Below, in pieces: positions 35,600 through 46,577 of a stretch of 64,000 nt of DNA (its first letter is position 1; each line of letters begins with the position of its first letter). The stretch lies in assembly GCA_040954595.2 (NCBI GenBank), contig CM082595.2, positions 9,238,001-9,302,000 of the forward strand. Direction: 5' to 3'. This stretch comes from Balanoglossus misakiensis. Lineage: Eukaryota > Hemichordata. The notes under the pieces were generated by a model, which saw nothing but the letters and a program-made list of their open reading frames with translations, searched no databases and was not told where the DNA came from. The translations under genes were made by a program, and so were the position numbers.

Positions 35600-35674
35600 C
35601 ATTGAGCGGTCTTAAACTCGCCCCAGACGAGGAAGAGAATCCCGAGTTGAAATGCAGACAATTTCAGGCAGCAT
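35600..35674 (-). CDS. Candidate 75 bp mini-exon A (duplication copy 1), unknown gene
   Basis: On the minus strand an acceptor (TTTGATTCACAG) and a donor (GTAAGCATGAC) bound a 75 bp segment open in one frame with phase 2 at both ends. It encodes a hydrophobic stretch including LSAFQLGILFLVWGEF, which could be part of a membrane helix. Against copy 2 (42085-42159) there are four substitutions; in the open frame three are silent and one changes Trp to Arg. The flanking introns resemble those of exon B (CAGCAAG-TGCTTACC on the plus strand), so A and B look like an exon duplication. The gene is unrecognised. Confidence 0.3.
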
Positions 35675-35720
35675 CTGTGAATCAAATAGATATAGAAGTT
35701 AGTAACCAGTCATAGTAGCT

Positions 35721-36400
35721 CTAAGTTGGGTGTAAAAGTCTAAGTTGGGTGTACTAACTCTCCTTGTTAACAGTAACTTTCAAAGAAACTGAGCAATTGG
35801 TTAAAAAGATTTGCTATCCAAAAACAAAGAAATTTACAACAAACTACCTAAATATTGACAACCAGAATTTAATCAAAGTTGCACATACATGTACATGTGT
35901 TATGAAATTGTTAACTAACTTCCAAAGCAATCAGGAACCAGATATTAACTGAATATGCTCACGTGCAGTACTGTGATTGGTTGACAGAATAACAAGATTA
36001 GAAAAACCAGTTTTAAACCATTTTGGTTTATAGTGTATATGGTGTAAGGGTTGTGTGTTGCACCATTGTGAAATGTAAACATGTTTGTGGAATTGTTGCC
36101 TTGTCAATTTTTGTAAGGGGTTATGAGTCATGTACCCCATCCTGAACTGCATAAAAATAATAAGTCTATGGAATTCTAAAACTCTTTGATCAAAAATGGC
36201 AAGAAATATACCAAAAAGTATGAATATTTCACCAGATTTCAACAAATCTGATTTCTGTTCATGCCTAAGAACCTCTTTAACAAGTTTCAATAAGGAAGAC
36301 ATTTTGGCAAACAACAGGAAATTCAGACAAATCTGACTGATATCACATATATGAATTCCCATTCAAAGTTTCCAACCAATTGGACTTGTGGTATTACCGA
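35721..36400. other. No gene seen
   Basis: This is AT-rich sequence between the duplication and another AT-rich repeat copy. The open frame on the minus strand at 35931-36362 shows no domain, splice context or composition suggesting a gene. Confidence 0.45.
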
Positions 36401-37070
36401 AGACTATTTGGCCAAACCCTGCAGAAATTCCCAAAAAATACAATTATGCAAATTTCATTACAATTTGATCATATCTGACTGAGATCACCCCTAGAAACCC
36501 AAATACAAAGTATCAAAACAATTGCACCTACATTTCACAGGATTGGATTTTTTGGCAAAAACAGGAAATATTGCCCAAAAATGCATTTTTGCAAATTTCA
36601 CCACCGTTTGCACAAATGTGATTCAGGTAAGCCCTATGAACCTCCATACCAAGTTTCCAATCAATTGGACATGTAATTTCAGAGAAAATTTTTTTTTAAC
36701 AAAACTGCAGAAAATTCCCCAAAAAATTCATAAAAAATAGGAAACGCCAGATACTGACTCCACCTGAACAAAATCATACGAGGTCTTCCCAAAGTACTTG
36801 CACACCAATGCACGCCAATTTTTAACTTAATCTGATCCGCTGTTATTAAGTTTTTCAATTTTGACTATTTGAACATTTTTCCAGTTAATACCAGTATGCA
36901 TTTTTTCGCAATAACAATTTCTATGTACACACTAAATATCAGTAGTTTCAAGTTTTTGATGTTGATGGACATACACATACATACATCAATACATTAAGAC
37001 GAAACTGATCCATTCACAAAATACATAATTCTGTATGAGGCACACATACAGACATACATAGCCGACGGAC
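36401..37070 (+). repeat. Diverged AT-rich dispersed family copy
   Basis: Repeated blocks such as AATTATGCAAATTTCA, ACCAAGTTTCCAATCAATTG, AAAATCATACGAGGTCTTCC and GACATACACATACATACATC follow the family order, but with many substitutions and no intact terminal hairpin. Confidence 0.5.
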
Positions 37071-38060
37071 ACCAACTTATGCTATAAGCTGACATTTATA
37101 TACATGTTAGCCAAAAACCAAAATCAACCTCAAAATAGACATTAAAATATATTGCACCACCATGAGAAGACAAATTCATTTTTTGACAAATTTTCTGGGG
37201 CGTCATTGATATAGCATGGCATATTGTCAAAGTACGTAGGCTCTGTGATAAGATTCCATACACACAAAATGGTAACCTTGGAAGTCCAGCTGACGTAGTT
37301 ATGCAATGGCGTCTCGTGTATTCCGTCGCCAAAAAATCATCGTAAACTAATTGATAGTCGGGGTCACAATTCAAGACGACTTTCTCTAAATTCTTTATGA
37401 ATGGATTAAATCGAAATCGAAATGTTGACGTATGACGTACGGAATGAGATCTGAACAGACATTCAATGTTATCATTCTCGCTCGATCACATATTGGGTAG
37501 GCCATCTAGCAATCGCTATATAGTATTGGCGATAACAGACTGTCTATAAACACACAAAACGGATTTTACTGTTGAGTGTGATCAACCGCCATGTTATTTT
37601 TCTCTGAACAATAGACAAATAGAAAGCCTGGTGACATTTTGAGATTGACTGCGTGAGGACCACAATATGCGTGAATCATTTACGGTTTGTCTTGATGAAT
37701 GGGTCACGTCATAGTCATAACGCGGATTCGGCTGCACGCCAACTATCCGCCATATTGTCTCCACTAACTTACTCGTAAGTAGTTTCAAACTTCATTTGAA
37801 AAGAGTATTCGTCTGACGGTCCTGTAGATTAACAATTTACGCTCTATGAAGCAACTAAACAACGTTAGCTTCCTTGTGGATTCACGTAGGGAAGTTATTC
37901 GTAACGACGGGTACAGCGTCTGAGCATGGACAGAACCACGGCAATATCGCCAGGAATGTCTCATTTCACAGCGCCCTCAAACAGTCGATCTCCTCAAACT
38001 ATCGTTTCCACTGGTCATATATGCAGCATTAACGAAAGCTCTCATAGACAACCATGTAAT
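37071..38060. other. Less repetitive stretch; possible regulatory region, no gene assigned
   Basis: Base composition is more balanced here than in the surroundings. Two minus-strand motifs fit the YY1-type core AANATGGCGG (AACATGGCGGTTG at about 37584-37596 and CAATATGGCGG at 37748-37758). Such motifs are common near transcription starts of animal housekeeping genes. I cannot connect them to a coding exon. Confidence 0.25.
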
Positions 38061-38268
38061 AGAAAAATTAAAACTTTAATAACTTCATTAATATCAAAGC
38101 CACACCCACCAAAACCTTTTCAGTTCTTGCCATATGATATCTGAACCTGTGTACTAAATTTGGTTGAAATCGGTTCAGCGGTTCTTGAGATATCGGGTAT
38201 ACAGACAGACACACACATACACAGACATCGCTAAACTATAAGCTCACGTGATTTTCAGGTGAGCTAAA
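38061..38268 (+). repeat. Short dispersed repeat ending in an AGCTCAC hairpin
   Basis: The sequence TTTGGTTGAAATCGGTTCAG, then CGGTTCTTGAGATATCG, an ACAGACAGACACACACATAC run and TAAACTATAAGCTCACGTG-ATTTT-CAGGTGAGCTAAAAA forms a compact element with a terminal hairpin (38240-38265). The left boundary is uncertain. It is embedded at the edge of the second duplication copy. Confidence 0.65.
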
Positions 38269-38274
38269 AATTGG

Positions 38275-39090
38275 GTTACCCCTAGGAATATTCCTACCAT
38301 ATTTCAAAGCCATCAAAAAAGCAGTTTCAAAGAAAAACACATTTGTTCAAAAGTGGCAAAAACACAAATATGCAAACATCTCTATAATTGTACACCATCT
38401 TACTTCAATCACTACAAGGAACATTCCTGCCAAAATTCAAAGCAATCTGACAAGGGTTTGAACGGTTTAACAGAAAACAGTTTTTGACAAAGATTGCAAA
38501 AATATCCCCAATAACACAAGCACGCAGTTTTAACCATTTTTATGACATCTTCCTTGGGTTACCCCTGGGAATCTGCCTACCAAATTGCAAAGCATTCTGA
38601 CCTTAATTGGCAAAATTGCTCAAAATTATAAATATGCCTATTTTACAACAATCTGAACAAAAAATATGGTAACTCGGACCACCCATAGGAAGCTTCATAC
38701 TAAATTTCGAAGGAGTCGGACTATCGCTTTCAGAAGTGAAGATTTTTTTTTACCAATAATGTGGAAAAAGACAAAAAAAATTAATAAACATTAGAAAATT
38801 CATAATATTAGCTCACAACATACAGGACTGTATGGGGTTCATTGACATACCAATCTGACCAGTGGTTGTCAAGTTTCTGACTTTTGACCAATTTCACATT
38901 TACACAGGTAATATTTTGGCAATGACAATTTCATTTGAACAAAATCCCATCTACAGCCCCGCCTGCATCTACACACTAAATATGGAAGTGATATGCCCAG
39001 CGGTTTTCATCCATTCACTCATACATACAAATGCAACTGATTCCATAAGGTCCCAATCGTATATATGTACATAAACCAAATGGGACCTAA
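38275..39090 (+). repeat. AT-rich dispersed family copy with terminal hairpin
   Basis: It has family blocks in order and ends in the hairpin 39047-39088 (AAGGTCCCA...TGGGACCTAA). It is paralogous to 31680-32283 in the other duplication copy. Confidence 0.7.
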
Positions 39091-39611
39091 AAATTGCTCC
39101 AAAATTATAAATACGCAATTTTTGGCAACAATTTAAACAAAACTATGGTTGGTAACTCAGATCACCTATGAAGCTTCATAATAAATTTCAAACAAGTCAG
39201 CTGATCAATTCCAGAAAAGTAGGTTTTTACCGACAATGTGGAAAGAGACAAAAAAAATGCTTAAAAATAGAAAATTCACATTATTAGCTCACAACATGTA
39301 GAATTGTGAGAGGATACCATAAGGTACATGCATACCAATTATCAATTTTGAAAGCAATTTGCCCAGTAGTTGTTGAGTTCCCAAGTTTTGACGAATTTGA
39401 CACTTTCCCAGCTAATTTGCATATTTTGGCAATGACAACTTCACTTAGACAAACTCCCATCTACTGCCCTGTCTGCACATTAAATATCAAGGTGAAATGC
39501 CAGTAGTTTCCAAATGTTTGATGTTGATGGACATACAAACATCCATACATACAGGTGCAACTGATCCCGTAAGGTACCATGGTATAAATACATATACCAA
39601 ATGGGACCTAA
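39091..39611 (+). repeat. AT-rich dispersed family copy with terminal hairpin
   Basis: This is the paralogue of 32284-32777. The terminal hairpin is 39571-39609 (AAGGTACCATGGTAT...AAATGGGACCT), followed by AATAA. Confidence 0.7.
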
Positions 39612-41084
39612 TAATTCTGATAAAATGCGTACATACGTACATACATACAAGTCAGCAATAAAGAGACGGGATAGTGGGCTGGCACTGAGTGTCTATTTCT
39701 ATTGCAAATTATAAACATGCAGCAAGTGTAAAAACCACATGTACCTTCAACGTCCTTGGACAACACATTTTTGTAACTTTCCCAGATCAATGGCTAATAT
39801 TACTTGCCAAAGGCGACTAGAATTTTGGGGGCCTGATGCAAGTCTGATACATGTACTTCATGATTTAGAGATATGATGAAAATCCTGTCAACCGAATTAC
39901 AGGGAAATCAGATTTTCCATGTAAAATCATATCACCCAAAAGTGTCAAAAATAATTTTGAAACAAAAAGTCTACTCAAAATCATACCAAAATTTAAATGT
40001 TAATGCAGTACGTTAGGCAAGCAATTTGAGAATGAAGAAACTTACAAAATAATTTATAAATTGTAAATAATTTACAAATGCCGCACACAAACTTACAATT
40101 ACTACCATATTACTGAACATGTTAAAAGGACATTGTACCAGCAGAGACATTGTGATCGAGCAATCCCCAAGATATACATGACATGGTCTAATTACAAATA
40201 TTGAATATGTAAAATATGTACACAACACTTCCAGTCTTACAGTACAGTCAGCTGCTTGTGAACAATAGTCATGTAGCTATTTCATCAAATTTACAGCCCA
40301 AGTCTTGCCTATACAATTCTCCCTACTTTAAACACGTTTTAAGCTACCCTAAATGAGTGATGAAAATCTCATACGGTCGATAATTTCAAGATGGCCGATT
40401 TTTGCCATGTTAAAGAAATGGGAGTTCATAAGCTAAAATGATGATGGGTCATTCTTGAACTTTTTAACAGAAAAAATAGCAAAAGTGAAAAAAAGTTTAA
40501 TATGCTAACTACCGAGACAGAAATGTTTGACCGAAGGAAGTCATGAAATACAGTAAACATATCATTTCTTCTATCTCTTACTACAGTTGGTTATGGACTT
40601 TCCGCCCAGAATGCAATGAGATTTGACACCTAGCGCAAAGTGAAAAACCTATTTAAAGCAGCCAGAATTTTCTGCATAGTATGACGGAAACATTTGTAAA
40701 GTCATGGCTAGCATGGGTTGGCAGGTTTATGGGACCCGCTCAGGTTCCCTCGAATAACACATAATGCATGATTGGTGACTGATTATTGTTTATTTGTTGA
40801 TTTTGTCACATTTTCAGAAAAATCCCTATCAATCAGTCATATTTGTTTGGCCTTGCTATACAGCGCAATATGAATCTTGTTGACTGAAATTGTTGAGGAT
40901 AGTGGTACATAAAGGTTACCAATTGGAAAATATTAAAATGATTATTAGTGGTGTCCAACTCTTCATGATAACCAGTTGTGGCTTGCCACCACCATAATTT
41001 TAAAAGGGTGACTTCACTATTTGATGGGAAAAGGTAGCATTTACAAACAAGCTATGGAGCATGTATACAGCAAGGTGTGCTTAC

Positions 41085-41157
41085 CGGAAAGCGGTCTTGG
41101 ATCAGGCCTAGGTATTCTCTTCCTCCTCCGGCATACGTTGAAATGCTGTGTTTAAGA
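41085..41157 (-). CDS. Candidate 73 bp mini-exon B (duplication copy 2), unknown gene
   Basis: Its sequence is identical to 34350-34422 across all 73 bp, with the same TTTGATTCACAG acceptor and GTAAGC donor on the minus strand. Identity across the exon-like segment, with substitutions in flanking DNA, is the main argument that it is constrained or recently converted. Confidence 0.3.
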
Positions 41158-41495
41158 CTGTGAATCAAATATATGCAAATATTAATTAGTAACCAATCAA
41201 CCTTGCTTTAGAATTATGTGGGCCATACAAATTAGTGAAAATATGCAAAACATGGTATAATATAGGGTCAGAAAAAATTTCCAGCCTATTTGTGTCATGA
41301 TTTACATTTTTCTTTCTGGCCTAAAGTATTGTTTTATTTCACTCTAAACAACATTACTTTCCTTCATGCGTCTAATATAATAACAGATCTCTTAGCCAGT
41401 TTGATTAAGCATAGTGTTGGACTAGCACACGTTCAGCCAAAGTTAAAGTATCTCCCTGTGTATTGATATGGGAGTAATTTTAGCTATATGGTTAA

Positions 41496-41842
41496 AGGGA
41501 CAAAGTCTCTCTGTCGCTGTCCTTTTTCCATTAATTATGTTTGATACAAGACACTGTTTATGTCAATGTACATTTGGATATATAGTGAATAAATGATCAA
41601 CCACACAAAACTTCCATCCCGCTTGTATGATATGAGAGTAAAAACTCGCCCAAAATGAATAAATGGTAAAGAACGATTATTCATTTTGGCGAGTATTTTT
41701 ACTCTCGTGTCTACAAGTGGGACGGAAGTTGTGTGTGGCTGAACGTTCATTCACTATATATCTACATGTAGAATAACAAACGGTGTCTTGTATCAAATAT
41801 AATTAATGGAAAAAAGGGCAGCGAGAGAGAGACTTTGTCCCT
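41496..41842. mobile_element. 347 bp TTAA-flanked foldback MITE (AGGGACAAAG family)
   Basis: TTAA at 41492-41495 and 41843-41846 flank an element with long inverted arms. The left end AGGGACAAAGTCTCTCTGTC faces the right end GAGAGACTTTGTCCCT, and inner arms include TTGATACAAGACAC / GTGTCTTGTATCAAA and ATTCATTTTGGCGAG / CTCGCCCAAAATGAA. The paralogous site at 35375-35378 has a single TTAA in otherwise matching sequence, which proves the insertion and its target duplication. Two more copies are at 56452 and 57408, and a right-end remnant lies at about 44373-44404. Confidence 0.93.
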
Positions 41843-42084
41843 TTAAGGAAATGCATCCACATTTATTTTATGCTCCACGTGAAGATTTGAACTTGTGAGT
41901 TGTCCATCTAATTCATGACATCACGATCATATCACAAGCAATCGAGGCCAGAATTCGAAGGGGAAAAAACAGGTACATTGTATTGAAAGCTGGAATATGT
42001 AAATTAGTTCGTAGACATACATTTCTTCCTATTGTTTCGGTTGCAACACCCGATAAAAGCAAATATAAAGCAAGTCATGCTTAC

Positions 42085-42159
42085 CATTGAGCGGTCTTAA
42101 ACTCGCCCCGGACAAGGAAGAGAATCCCGAGTTGAAACGCAGACAGTTTCAGGCAGCAT
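42085..42159 (-). CDS. Candidate 75 bp mini-exon A (duplication copy 2), unknown gene
   Basis: This is the paralogue of 35600-35674 with intact acceptor and donor and the same open frame (phase 2-2). One replacement (Trp to Arg in the LFLVWGEF segment) and three silent changes separate the copies. The function is unknown. Confidence 0.28.
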
Positions 42160-42205
42160 CTGTGAATCAAATAGACATAGAAGTTAGTAACCAGTCATAG
42201 AAGCT

Positions 42206-42729
42206 CTGCGTGGCAGGGCTGCGTGTTAACGGCTATACCATAGCTCCCACTGGTAGCTTTTAACAGTCTCAATGGTGCCAAAAATCTCCCCAACAACAAA
42301 ACCAACCCTGGTCAGTTTATTCGCTATCGCTTTGCCTTAAAAGTTATACTGTAGTGTGTTACCACAGGGGGCTCCTCCCTCCGCGATTTTATTGTTTGTT
42401 TGTTGTTGTTGATTGGCATAATAAACAAATACATATTTCTTTATTAATAAATATGGTTTGTTGACATGTAAGTGTTAGGGTATATTCAACAGTTAGGGTT
42501 ACTGTTGGCATTTTTTGACTGACTCGAGCCAACGAACGACGTACAATTTACTCGCACGGTGTAATATAACGCACAAATTCCATGCGACTGTGAGTTTACT
42601 GTTTGGTGCTGTAACGCTTCCCAAAGTCAGAATTTCGATGTTGGGAGGACCCTCTCGCCCTACCACGACCATTTTTTGCTAGAAGGAGTGTACATGTACT
42701 TGTAAAATAACATTAAATGCCATGCTTAC
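42206..42729. other. No gene seen
   Basis: The sequence right of the duplication includes a run of GTTTGTTTGTTGTTGTTG. No supported gene or repeat family is recognised. Confidence 0.4.
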
Positions 42730-42792
42730 CAGAGAAACGACATCATCAAGCATGGAGGCGACCGGGACCTCCATGCTTGATGAACGTCAAAG
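42730..42792 (-). CDS. Weak candidate 63 bp exon containing a perfect hairpin
   Basis: On the minus strand, AAATCATTGCAG precedes and GTAAGCATGG follows a 63 bp segment open in one frame (phase 2-2), with the same donor context as mini-exons A and B. It contains the 16 bp inverted repeat at 42743-42783. Joining it directly to exon A would create a TGA codon, whereas joining to exon B would not. I give it low weight. Confidence 0.15.
42743..42783. repeat. Perfect 16 bp inverted repeat with 9 nt loop
   Basis: TCATCAAGCATGGAGG and CCTCCATGCTTGATGA pair perfectly around CGACCGGGA. It is not one of the dispersed terminal hairpins found elsewhere in the window. Confidence 0.9.
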
Positions 42793-45059
42793 CTGCAATG
42801 ATTTTTCAAATGCAATGGTCAGCGGTACGAGAACGAGGCACCAGCTGTGCGTCAATTATGCAACTTACTTACTACTCAATCAGAATCCTGCTTCAACATG
42901 ACGTAACACTAATTAGTCAAAGAATGCAATGCAACGTATGTGTGCGGGTGGAGAATGCGCCTCACGTCAATGCAGACACACCAGACACACACACTGAAAT
43001 GCAAATTGAGGAATTATGTCACGGTGTTCTTTGGAAGTGCGAATGAATAAAATATTTCGTTTTCTTCAGTGTTTTTGTACTACAAAAAAAATTGCTAAAA
43101 AACGACTAGCAAGCGCTTATGCAATAAAATACAAATAAATATAATTATCGCCAATTGGAAATGGAACGTCAATCCGCATTTGTCAAAAAATAACAGAAAA
43201 GACAAAGGAGCTGAGACGTCCTAAAATAAAAGGAATGACCTCTCTGTTCTGACCTGTATGAGGAAGCCCTATTGTAATACGCAATATGTCGGATCATGCT
43301 ACCATCCGCCATTCTGATTGGACGAGAGATCAATCCATCGATACGAAAGTACTCAATAGAGCACTGCTAAAACTGGCCCCTGAACTAATAGCATGCAACA
43401 GGGAAAACGTGACTAAATAAAAAAAAATATAGCTGATAAATTTACGGACGGCCGGTTTATTTTTTAACTGCTCTATTGGAACTGTTGTCACTGTCATGCA
43501 CGATGCATGTCTTGTCATTGCGCACTCGTGTTAACATTCATCAGAGCGCCTTTCGATCAATTCGTAACGTTTACATTAGACTCGAGTTCATTTTCGTTAT
43601 GAAAATGACATTGATATACACAAAGTCGATTACTGATATAAAATAATAGCAATAACCCTAACCATAGATTAGGCTATAGCATTCCGGTATTTTTTTCAAT
43701 ATCACTCAGGAAGGATTCTATAACATTCTGTTTTGTATCGGGATGTATAATTTAATATCCATACTACAAAACAAATATCAGCGGTAACTCAGAAAATATT
43801 GTTGAAAATTTGTTCTCTGTAGGCCTAACCATGGTAAGATAATGCAATGCCGGTAAGTATTTTGGAAGTCAAGGTTGCATTGTATTGTCTGGTGTTCAAA
43901 TAATCACAAACATCCCGGAAGACTAAATTCTTTCTGTCAAAACCACTTCTGCAACGACAAGAACTTTCAGGGCAGGCAAAACCATGGCATGAAGACGATA
44001 TGAAGTCGATGAGTTAATGTTATGTTGAACCCGGCCACTTTACGTATCTTAACTATTCACACATTGACCATTCTATAATTCTCTCCCTTTTGATGTCTTC
44101 TTTGTGGTTTGTTTGTAAAAATGTTGCCTGTGTTGAAACTTGACTACTTGTCACTTTTGCCTACCAAGAATAATATGACCAAAAGGGGTGGCATGAAATT
44201 CTAGACTGTAACAAAACTCGATTTCATGACCCAAAGTTTGATTTTATGTGTTTTTGGTTTGGACGTGGCAAAGACATGTAAATTCCGACCACCTATACAC
44301 CATCCATACATGTATGAATCGACATCATTTATTGCACGAGAGACTTCAAGCAAGCATTCCATCATCGCAAAAGGACAAAGAGAGAGCGACTTTGTCTCTT
44401 TAAATTAATTTAGCAAGTTCAAAGTGAATGCCCACATGAAAACCTTTACTCAGCAATTTTTTTTTGTAATTAATAAAACTAGGTTTGGTATGTTTTTGCG
44501 CTTGTTTTATTTTCCTTTTGTCTATAAATAGTCGTATATTTTAAAACAGCTAAAATGAGTCAAATGGGGCATTTTTCCATCCCACCTCATCCTAGCTAAG
44601 AGCTTCAGTGCCGGTCACCTCCACAAAATTAATTTACCACGAACAAATTGAAATACAGCCAATCGGAAAAAGTGCGCCACCACATGGTCATTTGAAGACT
44701 TTTATGCTCTCTTCTGGCCGTAAACGCATGTGATCTGGAATAAATCGAACATCGATCGTGTTTTATTTATTTTCACCACCAGCGAAAATCTACGACGGCC
44801 CAACCGCAGATTATTGCTGCTCCATACAACAACCGGCTTAAACTGTTCTGTGCATGTGTTTTGTGTTCTGGTGGCGTTTGCGGGTCTGAGACGTCATTTG
44901 TAGAAGGCCCTATTCGTTTTCTACCAATAACTTTTACCAACCATGCTAGAACTATTTCGTTTTCTTTGACGACGCTTGACACTTTTCTTTCTTTGTTGTT
45001 AGTACATGTAGTTTGTTTGTTCGTTACGTCTGTTACTGGGGTTCTTCACTTGTAGTCTG
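42793..45059. other. No gene seen; CCAAT/YY1-like motif pair and a MITE remnant
   Basis: At about 43306-43325 the minus strand reads CCAATCAGAATGGCGGATGG, a CCAAT box next to a YY1-like ATGGCGG core. This is promoter-like, but no exon follows that I can support. At 44373-44404 a right-end remnant of the AGGGACAAAG MITE is present (GAGCGACTTTGTCTCTTTAA). The remaining ORFs are short and lack domain or splice evidence. Confidence 0.4.
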
Positions 45060-46560
45060 GTTACACTATGAGATAGGTGCCGTTAATCAGAATTTTTGGT
45101 AAGGAAGGTTTGAGAAGTCCATTCTATGTAAAAAATGGTGCTCATTCCAAAAAAGTCAGTCTTATTAACCCCACTCAAGACAAAATTGCCATTTTGGCCT
45201 TTTTTAACCCCAAAATGGTCTTTTTTAGAAAACACTAAAAACACATTGTTTTCGTCACATTCTGAGATCTGATAACATATGATATGCTTATTCTATGTAA
45301 AATTTGGTGAATATTACGAAAAAAGTAGTTCGATTGACCCAAAACAACAGAAAATTGCCTTTTTGACCAATTTTTGCCCCAAAAACGTCATTTTTAGAAA
45401 AAAAATAAAACACACGGTTTTCTTCATAATGATTGATCTGGTGATATATGGAAAGTCAATTCTATGTTAAAAGTGGTGACTTTAAAAAATAAAGCAGTCT
45501 TTTTGACCTCAATCAATACAAAAATGCCATTTTTGGCCACTTTTTGTGGTCAAAAAAGGTCATTTTTACAAAAAAACTAAAAATAAATTGTGTTTATCAT
45601 ATTCAGAGATCATTGGATATATGAAATGTCCATTCTATGTAAAAAATGGTGCTGATTCCAGAAATAGCAGTCTTATTGACCCTACTCAAGAAAAAATGCC
45701 ATTTTTGCCACTTTTTGCCCCAAAACGTCATTTTCAGAAAACACACAAAATTTATATATTTTCTTCACTTTCGGAGATCTGATAATGTATTATATGCCCA
45801 CCCTATGTAAAATCTGGTGATTATTCGAAAAAAGCAGATTTATTGACCCAACCTAATGCAAAAATGCCCTTTTGGAATGTTTTTGCCCAAAAAGGCCATT
45901 TTTAGAAAAAAAATTAAAAACAAACTTTTCTTCATAAAGCTCAGAGATCATGTTATATATGAAATGTTCATCCTATGTAAAAAATGGTGCTGATTCCAGA
46001 AATAGCAGTCTTATTGATCCTACTCAAGAAAAAATGCCATTTTGCCACTTTTTGCCCCCAAAACGTCATTTTCAGAAAACACTCAAAATTTATATATTTT
46101 CTTCACTTTCGGAGATCTGATAATGAATTATATGCCCACTGTATGTGAAAAGTTTCCAAAAAAGCAGTTTTATTGATGCCACTCAAGATAAAAGTGCCTT
46201 TTTGGCAAGTTTTTGCCCAAAAAGTGTCATTTCTAGAAAATACGAAAATTATGCCATTTTCTTCCCATTGGTGATCAAATGATAAATAAAAGTACTAAAA
46301 AACCCACTCTTACTGACCCCACTGAGGGAAAAAAATATCATTTTGGCCTCTTTGCTCAAAAAGGTAACTGTTAGAAAAAATAAATACAAACTTATTCCTT
46401 TATATTCAGAGCCCTTGTGATGTATGTAAATTCGTTTTTTGTGTGTGTGTGTGTGCAAAAAATATGCTGATACCAGCACAACGGTCTTATTGAGACACCC
46501 CGCTCAGTACAAAATTGCCATTTAGCCATCTTTTGGTCAACAATAGGCATTTTCAGAAAA
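45060..46560. repeat. Diverged ~170 bp tandem satellite, about nine units
   Basis: The landmark CTATGTAAAA-TGGTG recurs at 45123, 45292, 45461, 45634, 45802, 45972 and about 46139, a spacing of 167-173 bp, and decayed units continue to about 46560. Each unit also has a block like CAGTCTTATTGACCC-ACTCAAGA-AAAATGCCATTTT and a second half with TTTTGCCC-AAAACGTCATTTT-AGAAAA. Units 45634 and 45972 are more alike than neighbours, indicating a two-unit, roughly 340 bp higher-order period. A GT microsatellite (46439-46455) lies in the last unit. Confidence 0.85.
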
Positions 46561-46577
46561 CAAATATAATTGATGTT

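Larger units (their letters stand above)
30480..35720. repeat. Segmental duplication, copy 1
   Basis: Long collinear blocks match 38340-42205. Examples are CATTTGTTCAAAAGTGGCAA (30490/38341), GGCGACTAGAATTTTGGGGG (32868/39813), GCGCAAAGTGAAAACC (34121/40635) and CAGATCTCTTAGCCAG-type sequence (35268/41385). Copy 1 has extra sequence at about 30900-31680 and 33350-33960. Copy 2 has extra sequence at about 40730-40960 and the MITE at 41496-41842. The duplicated block is mostly repeat-derived but includes the candidate minus-strand mini-exons. Confidence 0.8.
38340..42205. repeat. Segmental duplication, copy 2
   Basis: It is collinear with 30480-35720, with insertions and deletions described there. 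It is the copy that carries the AGGGACAAAG MITE, and the matching site in copy 1 (35375-35378) is empty. Confidence 0.8.

Noticed and set aside
35931-36362. 143-codon minus-strand frame
   Set aside because: It overlaps AT-rich dispersed-repeat sequence and shows no conserved motif.
42717-43046. 109-codon plus-strand frame
   Set aside because: It runs through a perfect hairpin, has no domain or splice signals, and its composition looks random.
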